A stretch of 33,330 nucleotides of DNA from Methylocystaceae bacterium (GCA_003134075.1 PLAI01000104.1:33123-66452), one strand, 5' to 3'. Shown: positions 24,568 through 32,925, counted from the stretch's first letter. Made by a program: numbers and translations. Notes: generated from the sequence alone by a model not told the origin.

Positions 24568-25874
24568 CAAGCTTTCTCGTGAGCGGCCTGGCGCGGCGCG
24601 CCGAGGCAGTAATGGTCGAGGCCGGCTTCCTTCGCCGCCTTCGGCGCGAGCACGGAATAGGGATCGACGACGATGCGTCCGCGCATGTTTCGCGCGACGG
24701 CGTCCGCGGTCAGCGCCCGGTACTGCGGCCATGGAGTCAGGATCAGCAGCGCCTCGGCGTCGGCCAGAATGGAGAGCGGATCGTCGCCGGCCGCGACGTG
24801 GGCATGCGGCACTACATCGGCGCTGACGACGGGATCGTGAACGATGAAGTCCGCCTCCGGCAGCGCCGCGATCGTCGCGAGCGATGGCGAATTCTTGATC
24901 GAGTGCGTGTTCTCTTTGTATGCTAGGCCCCAGACCGCAATCTTTGCATGCGGTTTGGCGTCGAGCAGCGCGCTGCGAATGGTGCGCGCCGCCCAGTCGC
25001 GGCGCAGCTTGCTGTTGGCGATCCATGCGCGCACGACGCCGCCGTCGGTATGATGCCGCTCCGACAGCGCGACGACGGTGGCGAGATCGCGTTCGAGATT
25101 GCCACCGGCGATGCCGAGACCGGGCGCCAAATAGGCTTGAGGTCCAATGCGCGCATCGAGCTTCAAAGCAGGCACGATTTCCGACCAGTCGGCACCGATG
25201 TTCTCGCAGATTTCCGAAAGCGTGTTGGCCACGCTGATCGAGGAGACGAGGCAACAATTGATCGCGATTTTCGCCAGTTCCGCGCTCTCGTAGCGCATCG
25301 GAAGGATCGGGCAGCCGAAAGCCGAGAGGACGGCGAGATATCGCGGCTCGATCGGCGCATCGGGATCGGCGCAGCCGACGATGGTGCGCTCGGGATGCAG
25401 CGCGCGCTGCACCGCACGGCCGAACACCAGCGTCTCCACCTGATAGTAGAGCCGTGCGTGCGGCGCGACGCGCAAAGCGCGCGAAAAACCTGGCGGCGCC
25501 TGGAACAGAATGACGAGAACGGCGCCCGGCTTCAGCACGCCGCCGACGCGGCCAAGCAAGGCGAGGATCCCCGTCAGATCGCTTTGTCCGGCGTCGTCGG
25601 TCGGAACGTCCGTCGAGATATAGACCACGTCGCATTCGGCCAGGCGCGCGAGATCCGCGGTGAAAACCTGTCGTTCGCCGTTGGCGCGGATGAGATCGTC
25701 GAGATCGGGCTCGATCACCGGAATGTCGCCGGCCACGAGCCGCGCGATGGTGGGCTCGGCTGGATCGTAGCAGACCGTGCGAAAGCCCTTGGCGGCGACC
25801 GAGGCCGAGGAGACGATGCCCAAATGCGTCATGCCGGCGAAGCCGACGACGGATTGCGCGGAGGTGGTGTGCAT
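24567..25874 (-). CDS. UDP-glucose/GDP-mannose dehydrogenase-like protein lacking the catalytic Cys
   Basis: A 435-residue member of the UDP-Glc/GDP-Man dehydrogenase family. The N-terminal NAD domain has VVGFAGMTHLG (about 9-19), the central domain ESAELAKIAINC (Lys202, Asn206) and the C-terminal domain KIAVWGLAYKENTHSIKNSP. The family's GGSCFPKD segment, whose Cys forms the thiohemiacetal needed for alcohol-to-acid oxidation, reads GGNLERD here, with Asn259 in the Cys position. Full two-step oxidation therefore seems unlikely; it may stop at another step or serve a non-oxidative role. GAGGA nine bases before 25874 favours that start; an ATG at 25883 would sit on top of the ribosome site. 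Confidence 0.85.
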   Translation of the reverse strand: MHTTSAQSVVGFAGMTHLGIVSSASVAAKGFRTVCYDPAEPTIARLVAGDIPVIEPDLDDLIRANGERQVFTADLARLAECDVVYISTDVPTDDAGQSDLTGILALLGRVGGVLKPGAVLVILFQAPPGFSRALRVAPHARLYYQVETLVFGRAVQRALHPERTIVGCADPDAPIEPRYLAVLSAFGCPILPMRYESAELAKIAINCCLVSSISVANTLSEICENIGADWSEIVPALKLDARIGPQAYLAPGLGIAGGNLERDLATVVALSERHHTDGGVVRAWIANSKLRRDWAARTIRSALLDAKPHAKIAVWGLAYKENTHSIKNSPSLATIAALPEADFIVHDPVVSADVVPHAHVAAGDDPLSILADAEALLILTPWPQYRALTADAVARNMRGRIVVDPYSVLAPKAAKEAGLDHYCLGAPRQAAHEKA

Positions 25875-25875
25875 C

Positions 25876-26817
25876 TCAGACATTCCTCTGCAGCGCCAGC
25901 GCGTCGCGGCCGAGTCGTTCCAGCGTCCGGCCGAGCCATGCGTCTGTCGTAAGGTCGGCCGTCGCGGCCCGCGCGCAAATCTGCTTGAAGTGCGCGTATT
26001 CGGCGGCCCATGTGGGATCGTCCTGCACGAGCGTAACCGCTTCCTCGGGCGGTCGTCCGCTCGGCAGCACTCGACGGCGCAAAGTGAAGGTCGAGGGCCC
26101 CCATTTGCACAGCGACTCGATGTGCGCGCTGCCGTTCTCCGCGAAAACATCGCAGGTGAAATGGTTGCGCCACGACAATAACGTCATTTCCAACTCGAAT
26201 CGCGGCGACACGCTTTCGTTCTGAAGAACGACGTGATCTGGAGAGCGGTTCTCGAAACAATTGGCGGATGCGACGACGTAACCCTCGTCGACGCCGCCGA
26301 ACCAGAAACGGCACGTGTCGAGCAGATGCGATCCGAGGTCGGGCAGCACCCCGGCGCCGTTGTCGCGCCATTCCGAATTGCGGACAAGTCGGGCCGTGCC
26401 GTTGCCGTAGAACATGCGGCATGAATAGATGCGTCCCAATTCGCCCGAGGCGATCAGATCGCGCATCCGCACGAAATGCGGTTCGAAGCGGTGGTTGTAC
26501 GCCGTGTAGCAGACGACGCCCGCCTTGCGCGCCAGCGATTGCAGAGCCTCGACGCCGCCGTCCGTCATGGACCATAGCGGCTTTTCTACGAGAACGTGCT
26601 TGCCGCGTTCGAGCAGGTAGCTGAGGACTTCGAACTTCGGCTCGTCTGGGATGCAGCACAGCGCCGCATCATACGCGTCGAGCGGCACGTCGCGCACCGA
26701 CTTGAAGTCCGCGTCCGGATTTGTCGGATCGACGCTGGCGACATAATCCGCGCCGGCGAAGTTCCGACGCTTGTGGCCTTGTACGCCCAGTCCAACAACG
26801 ATTGCGCGCATGGTCAT
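25876..26817 (-). CDS. Gfo/Idh/MocA-family oxidoreductase
   Basis: A 313-residue NAD(P)-dependent oxidoreductase. The N-terminal Rossmann motif AIVVGLGVQGHKRRN (about 5-19) is followed by the family hallmark HVLVEKPLW (EKP at 78-80, catalytic Lys). The C-terminal substrate domain includes GAGVLPDLGSHLLDTCRFWF (about 180-200), containing the usual D-x-x-x-H pair. Relatives oxidise or reduce ring hydroxyls of sugars, often the 3-position of NDP-sugars. The start overlaps the HldE-like stop by four bases. Placed directly after an activated-heptose enzyme, it could make a keto-heptose; that is inference. Confidence 0.88.
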   Translation of the reverse strand: MTMRAIVVGLGVQGHKRRNFAGADYVASVDPTNPDADFKSVRDVPLDAYDAALCCIPDEPKFEVLSYLLERGKHVLVEKPLWSMTDGGVEALQSLARKAGVVCYTAYNHRFEPHFVRMRDLIASGELGRIYSCRMFYGNGTARLVRNSEWRDNGAGVLPDLGSHLLDTCRFWFGGVDEGYVVASANCFENRSPDHVVLQNESVSPRFELEMTLLSWRNHFTCDVFAENGSAHIESLCKWGPSTFTLRRRVLPSGRPPEEAVTLVQDDPTWAAEYAHFKQICARAATADLTTDAWLGRTLERLGRDALALQRNV

Positions 26818-28364
26818 GCGTAATTCATCCGTCTCTCGATTTGGTCCAGCTTCTTGTGTACGTGGTCCGGCGTGACCGGAACATTGCCGTCGAACTCGCA
26901 TTCGCAGCCAGCCGCCAGCGTTCCGATGATCGTCGACTGGATCGTATCGCGATTGACCAGCATCGTTAGCGTCGAATAGGCAAGCAGCGCATCGCCGGCG
27001 CCGACCGGATCGACGAGATTGTCGACGAAAGAATCGATTACGAAGAAACTGTCAAGAGAGGCGTGGTCCGTGCTGCTGCAGGCCAGCACCCCGCGCTCGC
27101 CGAGCTTGAGGATCAGGAACTTGCACTTCGCCTCGTCGTAAAGCTTCGAGGCGAGCGGTCGAATGCCAGAATCCTGGTCGGCCAGAGCGAATCGCGCTTC
27201 GCGCTCGTTCGGCGTGATCATGTCGAAACCGCAAAATTCGGTGATGTTGCCCCAGCGGCTTGCGACCTGACTGTCGGCGACGCGGAACTTGTCCTCGGGG
27301 ATCGCCGCGATGAGGGCCGGAATCGTGCGTCGGTTGAATATGCCATGCCGGAAGTCGGAATAGACAACGGCGCCCGCCTTCGTCTCGCGCACGTTCGCCG
27401 TCAGCGCCGCGAGAATCGAGTCCGAGATCGTCGTGTTGTCGAGCGTGTCGATCTTCAGCAGGCGATAGCCGCCAACGACCACCGCGTTCTTGTTGACTGT
27501 CGGGCGCCTGCGGTCGATCGTCGCCTTCACCTCGACACCGCATGCTTTCAGATCATCGACCACGAAATCGGCGAGCGCATCCTCGCCGAGCACCGTCGAG
27601 AATTCCACCGCAGCGCCGGCGGCACGGCAATGCTTGGCGACGATGGCCGCGCCGCCGACATAGTCTTTGCGGCTCTCGAACAGCACCGACATGGTTGGCG
27701 TCTTGGTAAGGCCGCCGATCATCGCGCACTGGGTGTAGCTATCGACGATCGTGTCGCCGACGATATGCACGCGCTGCGACGACAGGCGGTCGATCGTGCG
27801 CCGCAGGTCGTCGAATTTCGCGCCGCTGCGCTCCATCGCCAGCTGAAGTTTCTCGAGCGACAGGTTGGGCGCCTTCATCTCGATGAGGCGCGAGGAGGAA
27901 TACACGATATCACCCGGCGTGAAGAGGATGTCCCCGCCGTAGCTGCGTAGCGCCTCGGCTTCCTCACCGGTTTTCGCCGGCAGTCCTTCGGCTGTGTATT
28001 CGTATCCCTTGGCGAGCAAGTCGGGTTTGATGATGTGAATGTTTTCCAGCGGCGTGGCGTTCGGATCAATGACGACGTAGTCGATCATTTCGAACGCCGC
28101 GAGATTGAGAGCCCGCAGGTCCTGTGGCACATGCGGCCGATACGCGCCCTTGCTGATGTGAATGTCGGCCGTGATGCTGGCGATGAGAATGTCGGCTTTG
28201 CTCTTCGCGTACATCATATGGCGAAGGTGCCCGGGATGTACCACGTCGAATACCCCGTGGCACATGATCGCGCGTCGCGCGCGCGGCATAGGGCCGATAA
28301 TATCGCGCAACTCTTCCGGCGTTTTGATCTTCTGGCGATATCTTTCGCCGAGAATTTGCGTCAT
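26814..28364 (-). CDS. Bifunctional heptose-phosphate nucleotidyltransferase/PfkB kinase with swapped domain order
   Basis: A 516-residue two-domain protein. Residues about 28-170 are a cytidylyltransferase-like domain with MCHGVFDVVHPGHLRHM (HPGH at 43-46). Residues about 195-500 are a PfkB sugar kinase with VHIVGDTIVDSY, DYVGGAAIVAKHCRAAGAAV and the ATP/anion-hole motif DPVGAGDALLAYS. Classical HldE (RfaE) has the kinase first and the nucleotidyltransferase last; here the order is reversed. The expected chemistry is phosphorylation of D-glycero-D-manno-heptose-7-phosphate at O-1 and, after GmhB action, formation of an NDP-heptose. The nucleotide (ADP, CDP or other) is not determinable by eye. 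ATGA overlap with the preceding epimerase; start 28364 chosen by homology and coupling. Confidence 0.85.
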   Translation of the reverse strand: MTQILGERYRQKIKTPEELRDIIGPMPRARRAIMCHGVFDVVHPGHLRHMMYAKSKADILIASITADIHISKGAYRPHVPQDLRALNLAAFEMIDYVVIDPNATPLENIHIIKPDLLAKGYEYTAEGLPAKTGEEAEALRSYGGDILFTPGDIVYSSSRLIEMKAPNLSLEKLQLAMERSGAKFDDLRRTIDRLSSQRVHIVGDTIVDSYTQCAMIGGLTKTPTMSVLFESRKDYVGGAAIVAKHCRAAGAAVEFSTVLGEDALADFVVDDLKACGVEVKATIDRRRPTVNKNAVVVGGYRLLKIDTLDNTTISDSILAALTANVRETKAGAVVYSDFRHGIFNRRTIPALIAAIPEDKFRVADSQVASRWGNITEFCGFDMITPNEREARFALADQDSGIRPLASKLYDEAKCKFLILKLGERGVLACSSTDHASLDSFFVIDSFVDNLVDPVGAGDALLAYSTLTMLVNRDTIQSTIIGTLAAGCECEFDGNVPVTPDHVHKKLDQIERRMNYA

Positions 28365-29377
28365 CCCGCACCCTTTGCCGATCTGTCGCCGAGATATTCG
28401 AACCAGGTCTTCGTCGCCCGCGCGATCGAAGCCTGATCCCACAATGGCGCGTCCTTCCAATGATCTATCTGCTGTATCATGTGCTGGACGCCCTGCTCGA
28501 ACGGAACCTCCGGCCGCCAGCCCAGACTCTTCGTGATCTTCCCAATGTCAGCGAAGGTGCAGTCCGGTTCGCCCGGACGCTTCGGCAGGTAAACCACATC
28601 CCCGCCAAGAAGCTCGACCAGGCGGTTGACGGTCTGCGGCGCGCCCGCGCCTACATTGAAGCGTTCTCCGACGCCATCGGTTTCGGCCGCGGCAAGGAAT
28701 GCATTTGCGACGTCCGTCACATAAATGAAGTCCCGCCGTTGAGAGCCGTCGCCAACCACCGTGAAGGGCTTGCCGGCGAGCTTTTGGCGAAAAAAGACGC
28801 CGAACACCGCGCCATATGCGCCCGTCGTCCGCACCCGCGGTCCATAGGCGTTGAAAATGCAGATCGAATTTACCGGCAGGCGATAGACCTCGCCCCAATG
28901 AAACACCGCTTGCTCGCCCACGTATTTCGACAGAGCATATGGGTATTGAGGCGCGATCGGATGATCCTCGCCCGTAGGCGTCGCGGCAAGCCCGTAGCAG
29001 GAAGATGAAGCGGCGTAAACCAGCTTCCGGACGTTCGCGGCCCGCGCGCATTCGAGCACGCGCACAGTGCCCTGTACGTTGATGTCCATGTAGTCAATCG
29101 GCCGCTCGATCGAAGGCACGATGTCGCCGATGCCCGCGAAGTGAAAGACGTAGCGGCACTCGGCGAAGCTCGGATCGCCCGCGTTCAGCGAGCGGATGTC
29201 GCTCCAACAATACGTTAGGTCCGGATTCTGGCTGTGATGTGCGAGATTGGCTTCGCGGCCGCCCGATAGATCATCGATGACGCGGACGCGATATCCACGG
29301 TCCAGAAGAAGGTCCACCATGTGGCTCCCAATGAACCCCGCCCCTCCGGTCACGACTGCGATGGGTTTGTCGCTCAT
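28361..29377 (-). CDS. NAD-dependent nucleotide-sugar epimerase (extended SDR)
   Basis: A 338-residue extended SDR of the GalE/WbpP type. TGGAGFIGSHMVDLL (GGAGFIG at 11-17) binds NAD, AASSSCYG (about 122-129) carries the serine, and YPYALSK gives Tyr147 and Lys151. RRDFIYVTDVANAFLAA and FNVGAGAPQTVNRLVELLGG are the usual C-terminal substrate blocks. Catalytic residues are intact. The ATG overlaps the stop of the previous SDR gene by four bases. It lies directly before the HldE-like gene, so NDP-heptose or its precursor is a plausible substrate, though UDP-GlcNAc-type substrates fit the family equally well. Confidence 0.9.
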   Translation of the reverse strand: MSDKPIAVVTGGAGFIGSHMVDLLLDRGYRVRVIDDLSGGREANLAHHSQNPDLTYCWSDIRSLNAGDPSFAECRYVFHFAGIGDIVPSIERPIDYMDINVQGTVRVLECARAANVRKLVYAASSSCYGLAATPTGEDHPIAPQYPYALSKYVGEQAVFHWGEVYRLPVNSICIFNAYGPRVRTTGAYGAVFGVFFRQKLAGKPFTVVGDGSQRRDFIYVTDVANAFLAAAETDGVGERFNVGAGAPQTVNRLVELLGGDVVYLPKRPGEPDCTFADIGKITKSLGWRPEVPFEQGVQHMIQQIDHWKDAPLWDQASIARATKTWFEYLGDRSAKGAG

Positions 29378-30387
29378 GCCGCCTTCAGCCTTTGGAGGCG
29401 CTTGACGTTGAAGTAGGCATCGTCCTCGAAGCTGTTCGGCAACAAGTTGTCACGGAACGCTGCGCATAGTTCCCTCACCGCGTCCTCGATCGTGTGACGC
29501 GGCTGAAAACCGAGAACCCGGTTCACCTTGTCCGAATTGATATGATAGGAGCGCAGATCGTCGCTCGGGGTTGTGACGATTTCGAGGTCGGCGCGATCCG
29601 GGAACTCATCGATTACGACTTTTCTCACCAGCTTGGCGATCTCCGTCAGGGACAAATTCTGATAGCCGACGTTGAAAATCTCGCCTTGGATTTTCGCCGC
29701 CGGAGCTTCCAGAAACATCTCGACCGCGTCGATATAATCCTGGATGTGAAGGTTGGGTCGCAACTGCGAGCCGCCGAAAACCGTGATCTTGTTTTTATTC
29801 ACCGCGTGGTTGGTGAGAATATTCACTGATAGATCTAAACGTTGGCGCGGCGCGTAACCGCACACCGTCGCAGGCCGAAACGTCACGCCCGTGAAATTGT
29901 CGTCGACATGCTTGTTCAGCAGCGGCTCGCACATGCCTTTATACTTATTGTATAGCGTCAAGGGCACAAGCGGATGGTCCTCCGTAACATTGGGCTGATC
30001 GGAGACCCCATAAACGGATGAAGAGGAGGCGTAAAGAAAGCGCTTTACGCCAGCATTCTTTGCCGCAAGCACCATGGGCTCGAAAGCTTCGAAATTAACC
30101 GACGTCGAGAGATTTTCGTCGAGTTCGAAACTCGCATCATTGGAAATACACGCGAGGCTCACGACCGCGTCGTGCCCGGCCATCGCATTGGAGAGTCTTT
30201 TGGTGTCGCGGATATCTCCCTGCACGATCGTCAAATTCGGACTGTCCTTCGGGAGAAAGTCGTCCCCGAAGTACATGATGTCGTATACGGTTAGCTTATA
30301 GCCGCTCCGCAAGAGCTGAGGAACGAGGCGGCTGCCGCAATACCCCGCGCCGCCAGTTACCAAGACCCGTTCGAATTGTCGCGTCAT
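29374..30387 (-). CDS. NAD-dependent epimerase/dehydratase (extended SDR)
   Basis: A 337-residue extended SDR. VLVTGGAGYCGSRLVPQLL (GGAGYCG at 12-18) is the NAD turn, YASSSSVYG (about 119-127) the serine strand, and LYNKYKGMCE gives Tyr146 and Lys150. LRPNLHIQDYIDAVEMFL and EIFNVGYQNLSLTEIAKLVR follow as in sugar epimerases. GGYC-type turns recur in SDRs from heptose and LPS clusters, but I cannot name the substrate. The ATG at 30387 has GGGAG at suitable spacing; an ATG 36 bases upstream would add residues without homology. It starts about 50 bases after the transaldolase stop. Confidence 0.88.
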   Translation of the reverse strand: MTRQFERVLVTGGAGYCGSRLVPQLLRSGYKLTVYDIMYFGDDFLPKDSPNLTIVQGDIRDTKRLSNAMAGHDAVVSLACISNDASFELDENLSTSVNFEAFEPMVLAAKNAGVKRFLYASSSSVYGVSDQPNVTEDHPLVPLTLYNKYKGMCEPLLNKHVDDNFTGVTFRPATVCGYAPRQRLDLSVNILTNHAVNKNKITVFGGSQLRPNLHIQDYIDAVEMFLEAPAAKIQGEIFNVGYQNLSLTEIAKLVRKVVIDEFPDRADLEIVTTPSDDLRSYHINSDKVNRVLGFQPRHTIEDAVRELCAAFRDNLLPNSFEDDAYFNVKRLQRLKAA

Positions 30388-30438
30388 TAAAAGGGCTCCC
30401 GATTCCTCGCTCGCCATCAGCAACGAGCGTTACGTGAT

Positions 30439-31155
30439 TCATTCCGTCGGGATTTGAAAACCCGATTGCGTCGCGTCGCGATGAAACATCTGGACGGTTT
30501 CCAGCGAATATTCGTCCAGGTCCTTGCCCACGAACGCCAGCTTCGCCAGAATATCGGGCGTCGCGGTGATGATGTCGCATCCAGCTTCTTGCGCGTGAAA
30601 CACGTTCAGCAGTTCGCGCGGACTGGCCCAGAGCAGTTCAGCCTTCGGGCGCTTCGCAAGCTCACGACGACAGGCGATCATATGCGGAACGGGATCGACG
30701 CCGGTATCCGCGATGCGCCCCGCGAAGACCGAAATTATCGCGAGAGTTCCGGCGTGGAGAGTGGCGGCGACCTCTCGCACTTGATCGACGGACATGATCG
30801 CGGTGACGTTCAACACAATTCCGTCTCGCGACAGGGCGCTGATGACGGGACCGGTAAACTGGCCTCTTGTATTCGTAACGGGGATTTTGACGTTGACGTT
30901 GCTTCCCCAGGTTGCGATGACGCGCGCCTGCCGCTCAATCTCATCGAGTTCATCGGCAAACACTTCAAAGGATACGGGACGATCCGGGATAACGCGAAGG
31001 ACCTCTTGGGCGAACGCGACGTAATCGGAAATTCCAGCCCTGCGCATGAGGGTGGGATTTGTCGTGAAGCCGACGATCCGAGGATTGCAATAGAGCTTGG
31101 TCATTTCAGCCAAGTCCGCCCCATCGGCGAAAAGCTTAATTTTTAAGTTTTCCAA
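30439..31155 (-). CDS. Transaldolase / fructose-6-phosphate aldolase-like protein
   Basis: A 238-residue class I aldolase of the short transaldolase (TalC/FSA) group. It opens KIKLFADGADLAEMTKL with the family's early Asp, has VGFTTNPTLMRRAGI (about 28-42), and the Schiff-base lysine NVNVKIPVTN (Lys90), followed by VLNVTAIMSVDQV and ISVFAGRIADTG. The start is a TTG at 31155 supported by GAGGG six bases upstream, overlapping the GmhB-like stop by 13 bases; no ATG occurs in the first 17 codons. Transaldolase converts fructose-6-P and erythrose-4-P to sedoheptulose-7-P, the substrate of the GmhA-like enzyme two genes upstream, which makes a dedicated supply role likely. Confidence 0.9.
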   Translation of the reverse strand: MENLKIKLFADGADLAEMTKLYCNPRIVGFTTNPTLMRRAGISDYVAFAQEVLRVIPDRPVSFEVFADELDEIERQARVIATWGSNVNVKIPVTNTRGQFTGPVISALSRDGIVLNVTAIMSVDQVREVAATLHAGTLAIISVFAGRIADTGVDPVPHMIACRRELAKRPKAELLWASPRELLNVFHAQEAGCDIITATPDILAKLAFVGKDLDEYSLETVQMFHRDATQSGFQIPTE

Positions 31156-31712
31156 GTGGCGCCCTCGACTTCCGGTTCGATTGACAATATCCAGTCGGTC
31201 GCTTCACCCAGTGACGACACGACTCTATCGGGACTAGCCGGCCGAGGCTCGGACGTATAGCCCAAATCCACGAAGACCGTCCGACATCCCGCCGCCGCTC
31301 CAGCCTCGACATCGCTGGCGCGGTCGCCAACCATTATGCTGAGCGACAGATCGATACGCAATTCGCCCGCGACGTCGAACAACATTCCGGGGAGCGGCTT
31401 GCGGCAGGCGCAGCGCTGCTCCCTCGTGTGACAACAGACTCTTATCGCATCCAAGGGCATCGCGGCTCGCAAACGGGCATGCATCTCATCCAACACGCTG
31501 CGGTCCATGCGGCCCGCTCCGACATCGGGCTGGTTCGACACGACCACCACTAAGAAGCTGGCCTCCTTCAGCCGAGACACGCATCGCGCGGCTTCGGGAT
31601 AAATTGAATATTCCTGCAGTTTTGTCGGCGCAAAACTCCTACCGTCTCGAAACAGCGGAACCACCAGGACCCCGTCGCGGTCCAGAAAAACGGCCCGGCG
31701 CAATGCGGACAT
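31143..31712 (-). CDS. gmhB: D-glycero-D-manno-heptose-1,7-bisphosphate 7-phosphatase (HAD)
   Basis: A 189-residue HAD-IIIA phosphatase. The nucleophile motif FLDRDGVL gives Asp11 and Asp13; motif II is VVVSNQPDVGAG; the Lys motif is ACRKPLPGML (Lys105); motif IV is MVGDRASDVEAG. The zinc-binding loop typical of GmhB is present as C93-x-H95 and C101-x-C103, though the spacing between the pairs is shorter than in the E. coli enzyme. It removes the 7-phosphate between the kinase and nucleotidyltransferase steps of NDP-heptose synthesis. It follows the GmhA-like gene by 9 bases and overlaps the transaldolase start, so it sits second in the operon. Confidence 0.9.
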   Translation of the reverse strand: MSALRRAVFLDRDGVLVVPLFRDGRSFAPTKLQEYSIYPEAARCVSRLKEASFLVVVVSNQPDVGAGRMDRSVLDEMHARLRAAMPLDAIRVCCHTREQRCACRKPLPGMLFDVAGELRIDLSLSIMVGDRASDVEAGAAAGCRTVFVDLGYTSEPRPASPDRVVSSLGEATDWILSIEPEVEGATWKT

Positions 31713-31721
31713 CGCGAGGCC

Positions 31722-32318
31722 TCACCATTTCGTGTGTCGTGACTGCAAGGCCGGGTGCGACACCAGACAGTGCCAAACCACCGCCTGAAACGCCTCCGAC
31801 AATGGAGTCACCCGTTCAGGATTGACTTGCGGAACCACGACGACGACGTCCCCGCGCTTCACGGCATGACCGTCCGTGCGACCGACGATTCCCAAAACTC
31901 GCGCGCCGCGCTGTTTCGCAAGGTCGATGGCCTTTACCAAATTGACGCTGACGTTGCGAATCGGATCCCCCCCACCCACGGAAAGAACGAATATCGCGTC
32001 GTTCTCTGAAAGACGGCTGACCTCCAACCAAGCCGCAAATATGGTCTCCCATCCCTCGTCGTTGGCTCGAGCCGTCAACTCGGAAACATTGTCGGTTACG
32101 GCGTAAGCTTCGATGCCGCACAATTTGCGGAAATCATTTGCGGCATGGCTGCAATTCCCAGCGCTTCCCCCAACCCCGATCAGGAAGAGGCGTCCTTCCC
32201 GAGTTCTCAGACGCGCCAATTCTTCCACGAGCACTTCGATGGCCGCAACATCGAGGAGCTTGGCGACTTGTTGCACTTCGTTGAGGAACTCGACCGCGTG
32301 CGACAAATTTGGCCTCAT
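31722..32318 (-). CDS. gmhA: Sedoheptulose-7-phosphate isomerase-like SIS protein
   Basis: A 198-residue SIS-domain protein. The phosphosugar loop reads LFLIGVGGSAGNCSHAANDF (about 44-63), equivalent to GNGGSA..A.H.A in GmhA. The second SIS strand is DAIFVLSVGGGDPIRNVSVN and the third ARVLGIVGRTDG. The length is normal for GmhA, which converts sedoheptulose-7-P to D-glycero-D-manno-heptose-7-P. It is the first gene of the long minus-strand operon, with the phosphatase 9 bases behind it, and the promoter should lie in 32319-32400, next to the ISAs1 end. No strong Shine-Dalgarno is visible before the ATG. A different SIS isomerase remains possible. Confidence 0.85.
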   Translation of the reverse strand: MRPNLSHAVEFLNEVQQVAKLLDVAAIEVLVEELARLRTREGRLFLIGVGGSAGNCSHAANDFRKLCGIEAYAVTDNVSELTARANDEGWETIFAAWLEVSRLSENDAIFVLSVGGGDPIRNVSVNLVKAIDLAKQRGARVLGIVGRTDGHAVKRGDVVVVVPQVNPERVTPLSEAFQAVVWHCLVSHPALQSRHTKW

Positions 32319-32473
32319 TGGGGAACGAAACGGAGGCTCCGCTTAAAATCTCCGCAGTTGAATGTCAAGGCGCGGGGGCGCAGGGCACAGGGCGATGGGT
32401 GAAAAAGCGCGTGACAAGGGTGTGATGTGCTGAATCTGTCGTGATCCACTGATTCGATTGGTGGAGAGGGACG

Positions 32474-32925
32474 ATGGAGCAGGCGGCGAGGGGATTTGGG
32501 GCGTTTTGCGAAGCGATTGTTTTTTGGATTATTTCAAAGATTTGCCAGATCGCCGACAGCGCGGCAAGGTGGTATATCCGCTTGAGGAAATGCTGCTGCT
32601 GCGCCTGCTTGCGGTACTCGCCAGAGCGGATAGTTTCATCGACATAGCTCGGTTCGACGAGAAGAAACTCGATCTGCTTCGCCGGTTCCGGCCGTTTCGC
32701 GGGGGCACGCCGTCGCATGATCACCTTGGCGATATTTTCGCCACGCTCGACGCGGGCGCGTTCCGGCGCTGTTTTGTCGCCTGGGTCGCAGCGCTGACCA
32801 AGACGCCGTCCGAGGTCATCGCCATCGATGGCAAGACTCTGCGCCGCTCCTATCAGAAGAAGGATTCAAAGCACCAAACGGAATGGGCCAAGATCCTTCG
32901 GGTTGCGCTCGGAGAAAAAGGTTGA
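32474..32925 (+). pseudogene. ISAs1-family transposase, N-terminal remnant
   Basis: The ATG at 32474 starts MEQAARGFGAFCEA. At a run of six T (about 32519-32524) the reading must shift one frame to continue CFLDYFKDLPDRRQRGKVVY, LEEMLLLRLLAVLARADSF, SHDHLGDIFATLDAGAFR and AIDGKTLRRSYQKKDSK, the conserved N-terminal domain and first catalytic Asp (IDGKTLR) of ISAs1 transposases. Similarity ends around 32870 and a TGA follows at 32923-32925. The catalytic remainder is missing. CAGGGC-containing sequence near 32376-32390 may be its outer end. Confidence 0.8.

Noticed and set aside
23686-25635. 649-codon minus-strand open frame read as one large protein
   Set aside because: Only its last 293 codons are a real gene; the first part is an out-of-frame reading of the UGD-like gene. 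The fusion is not real.
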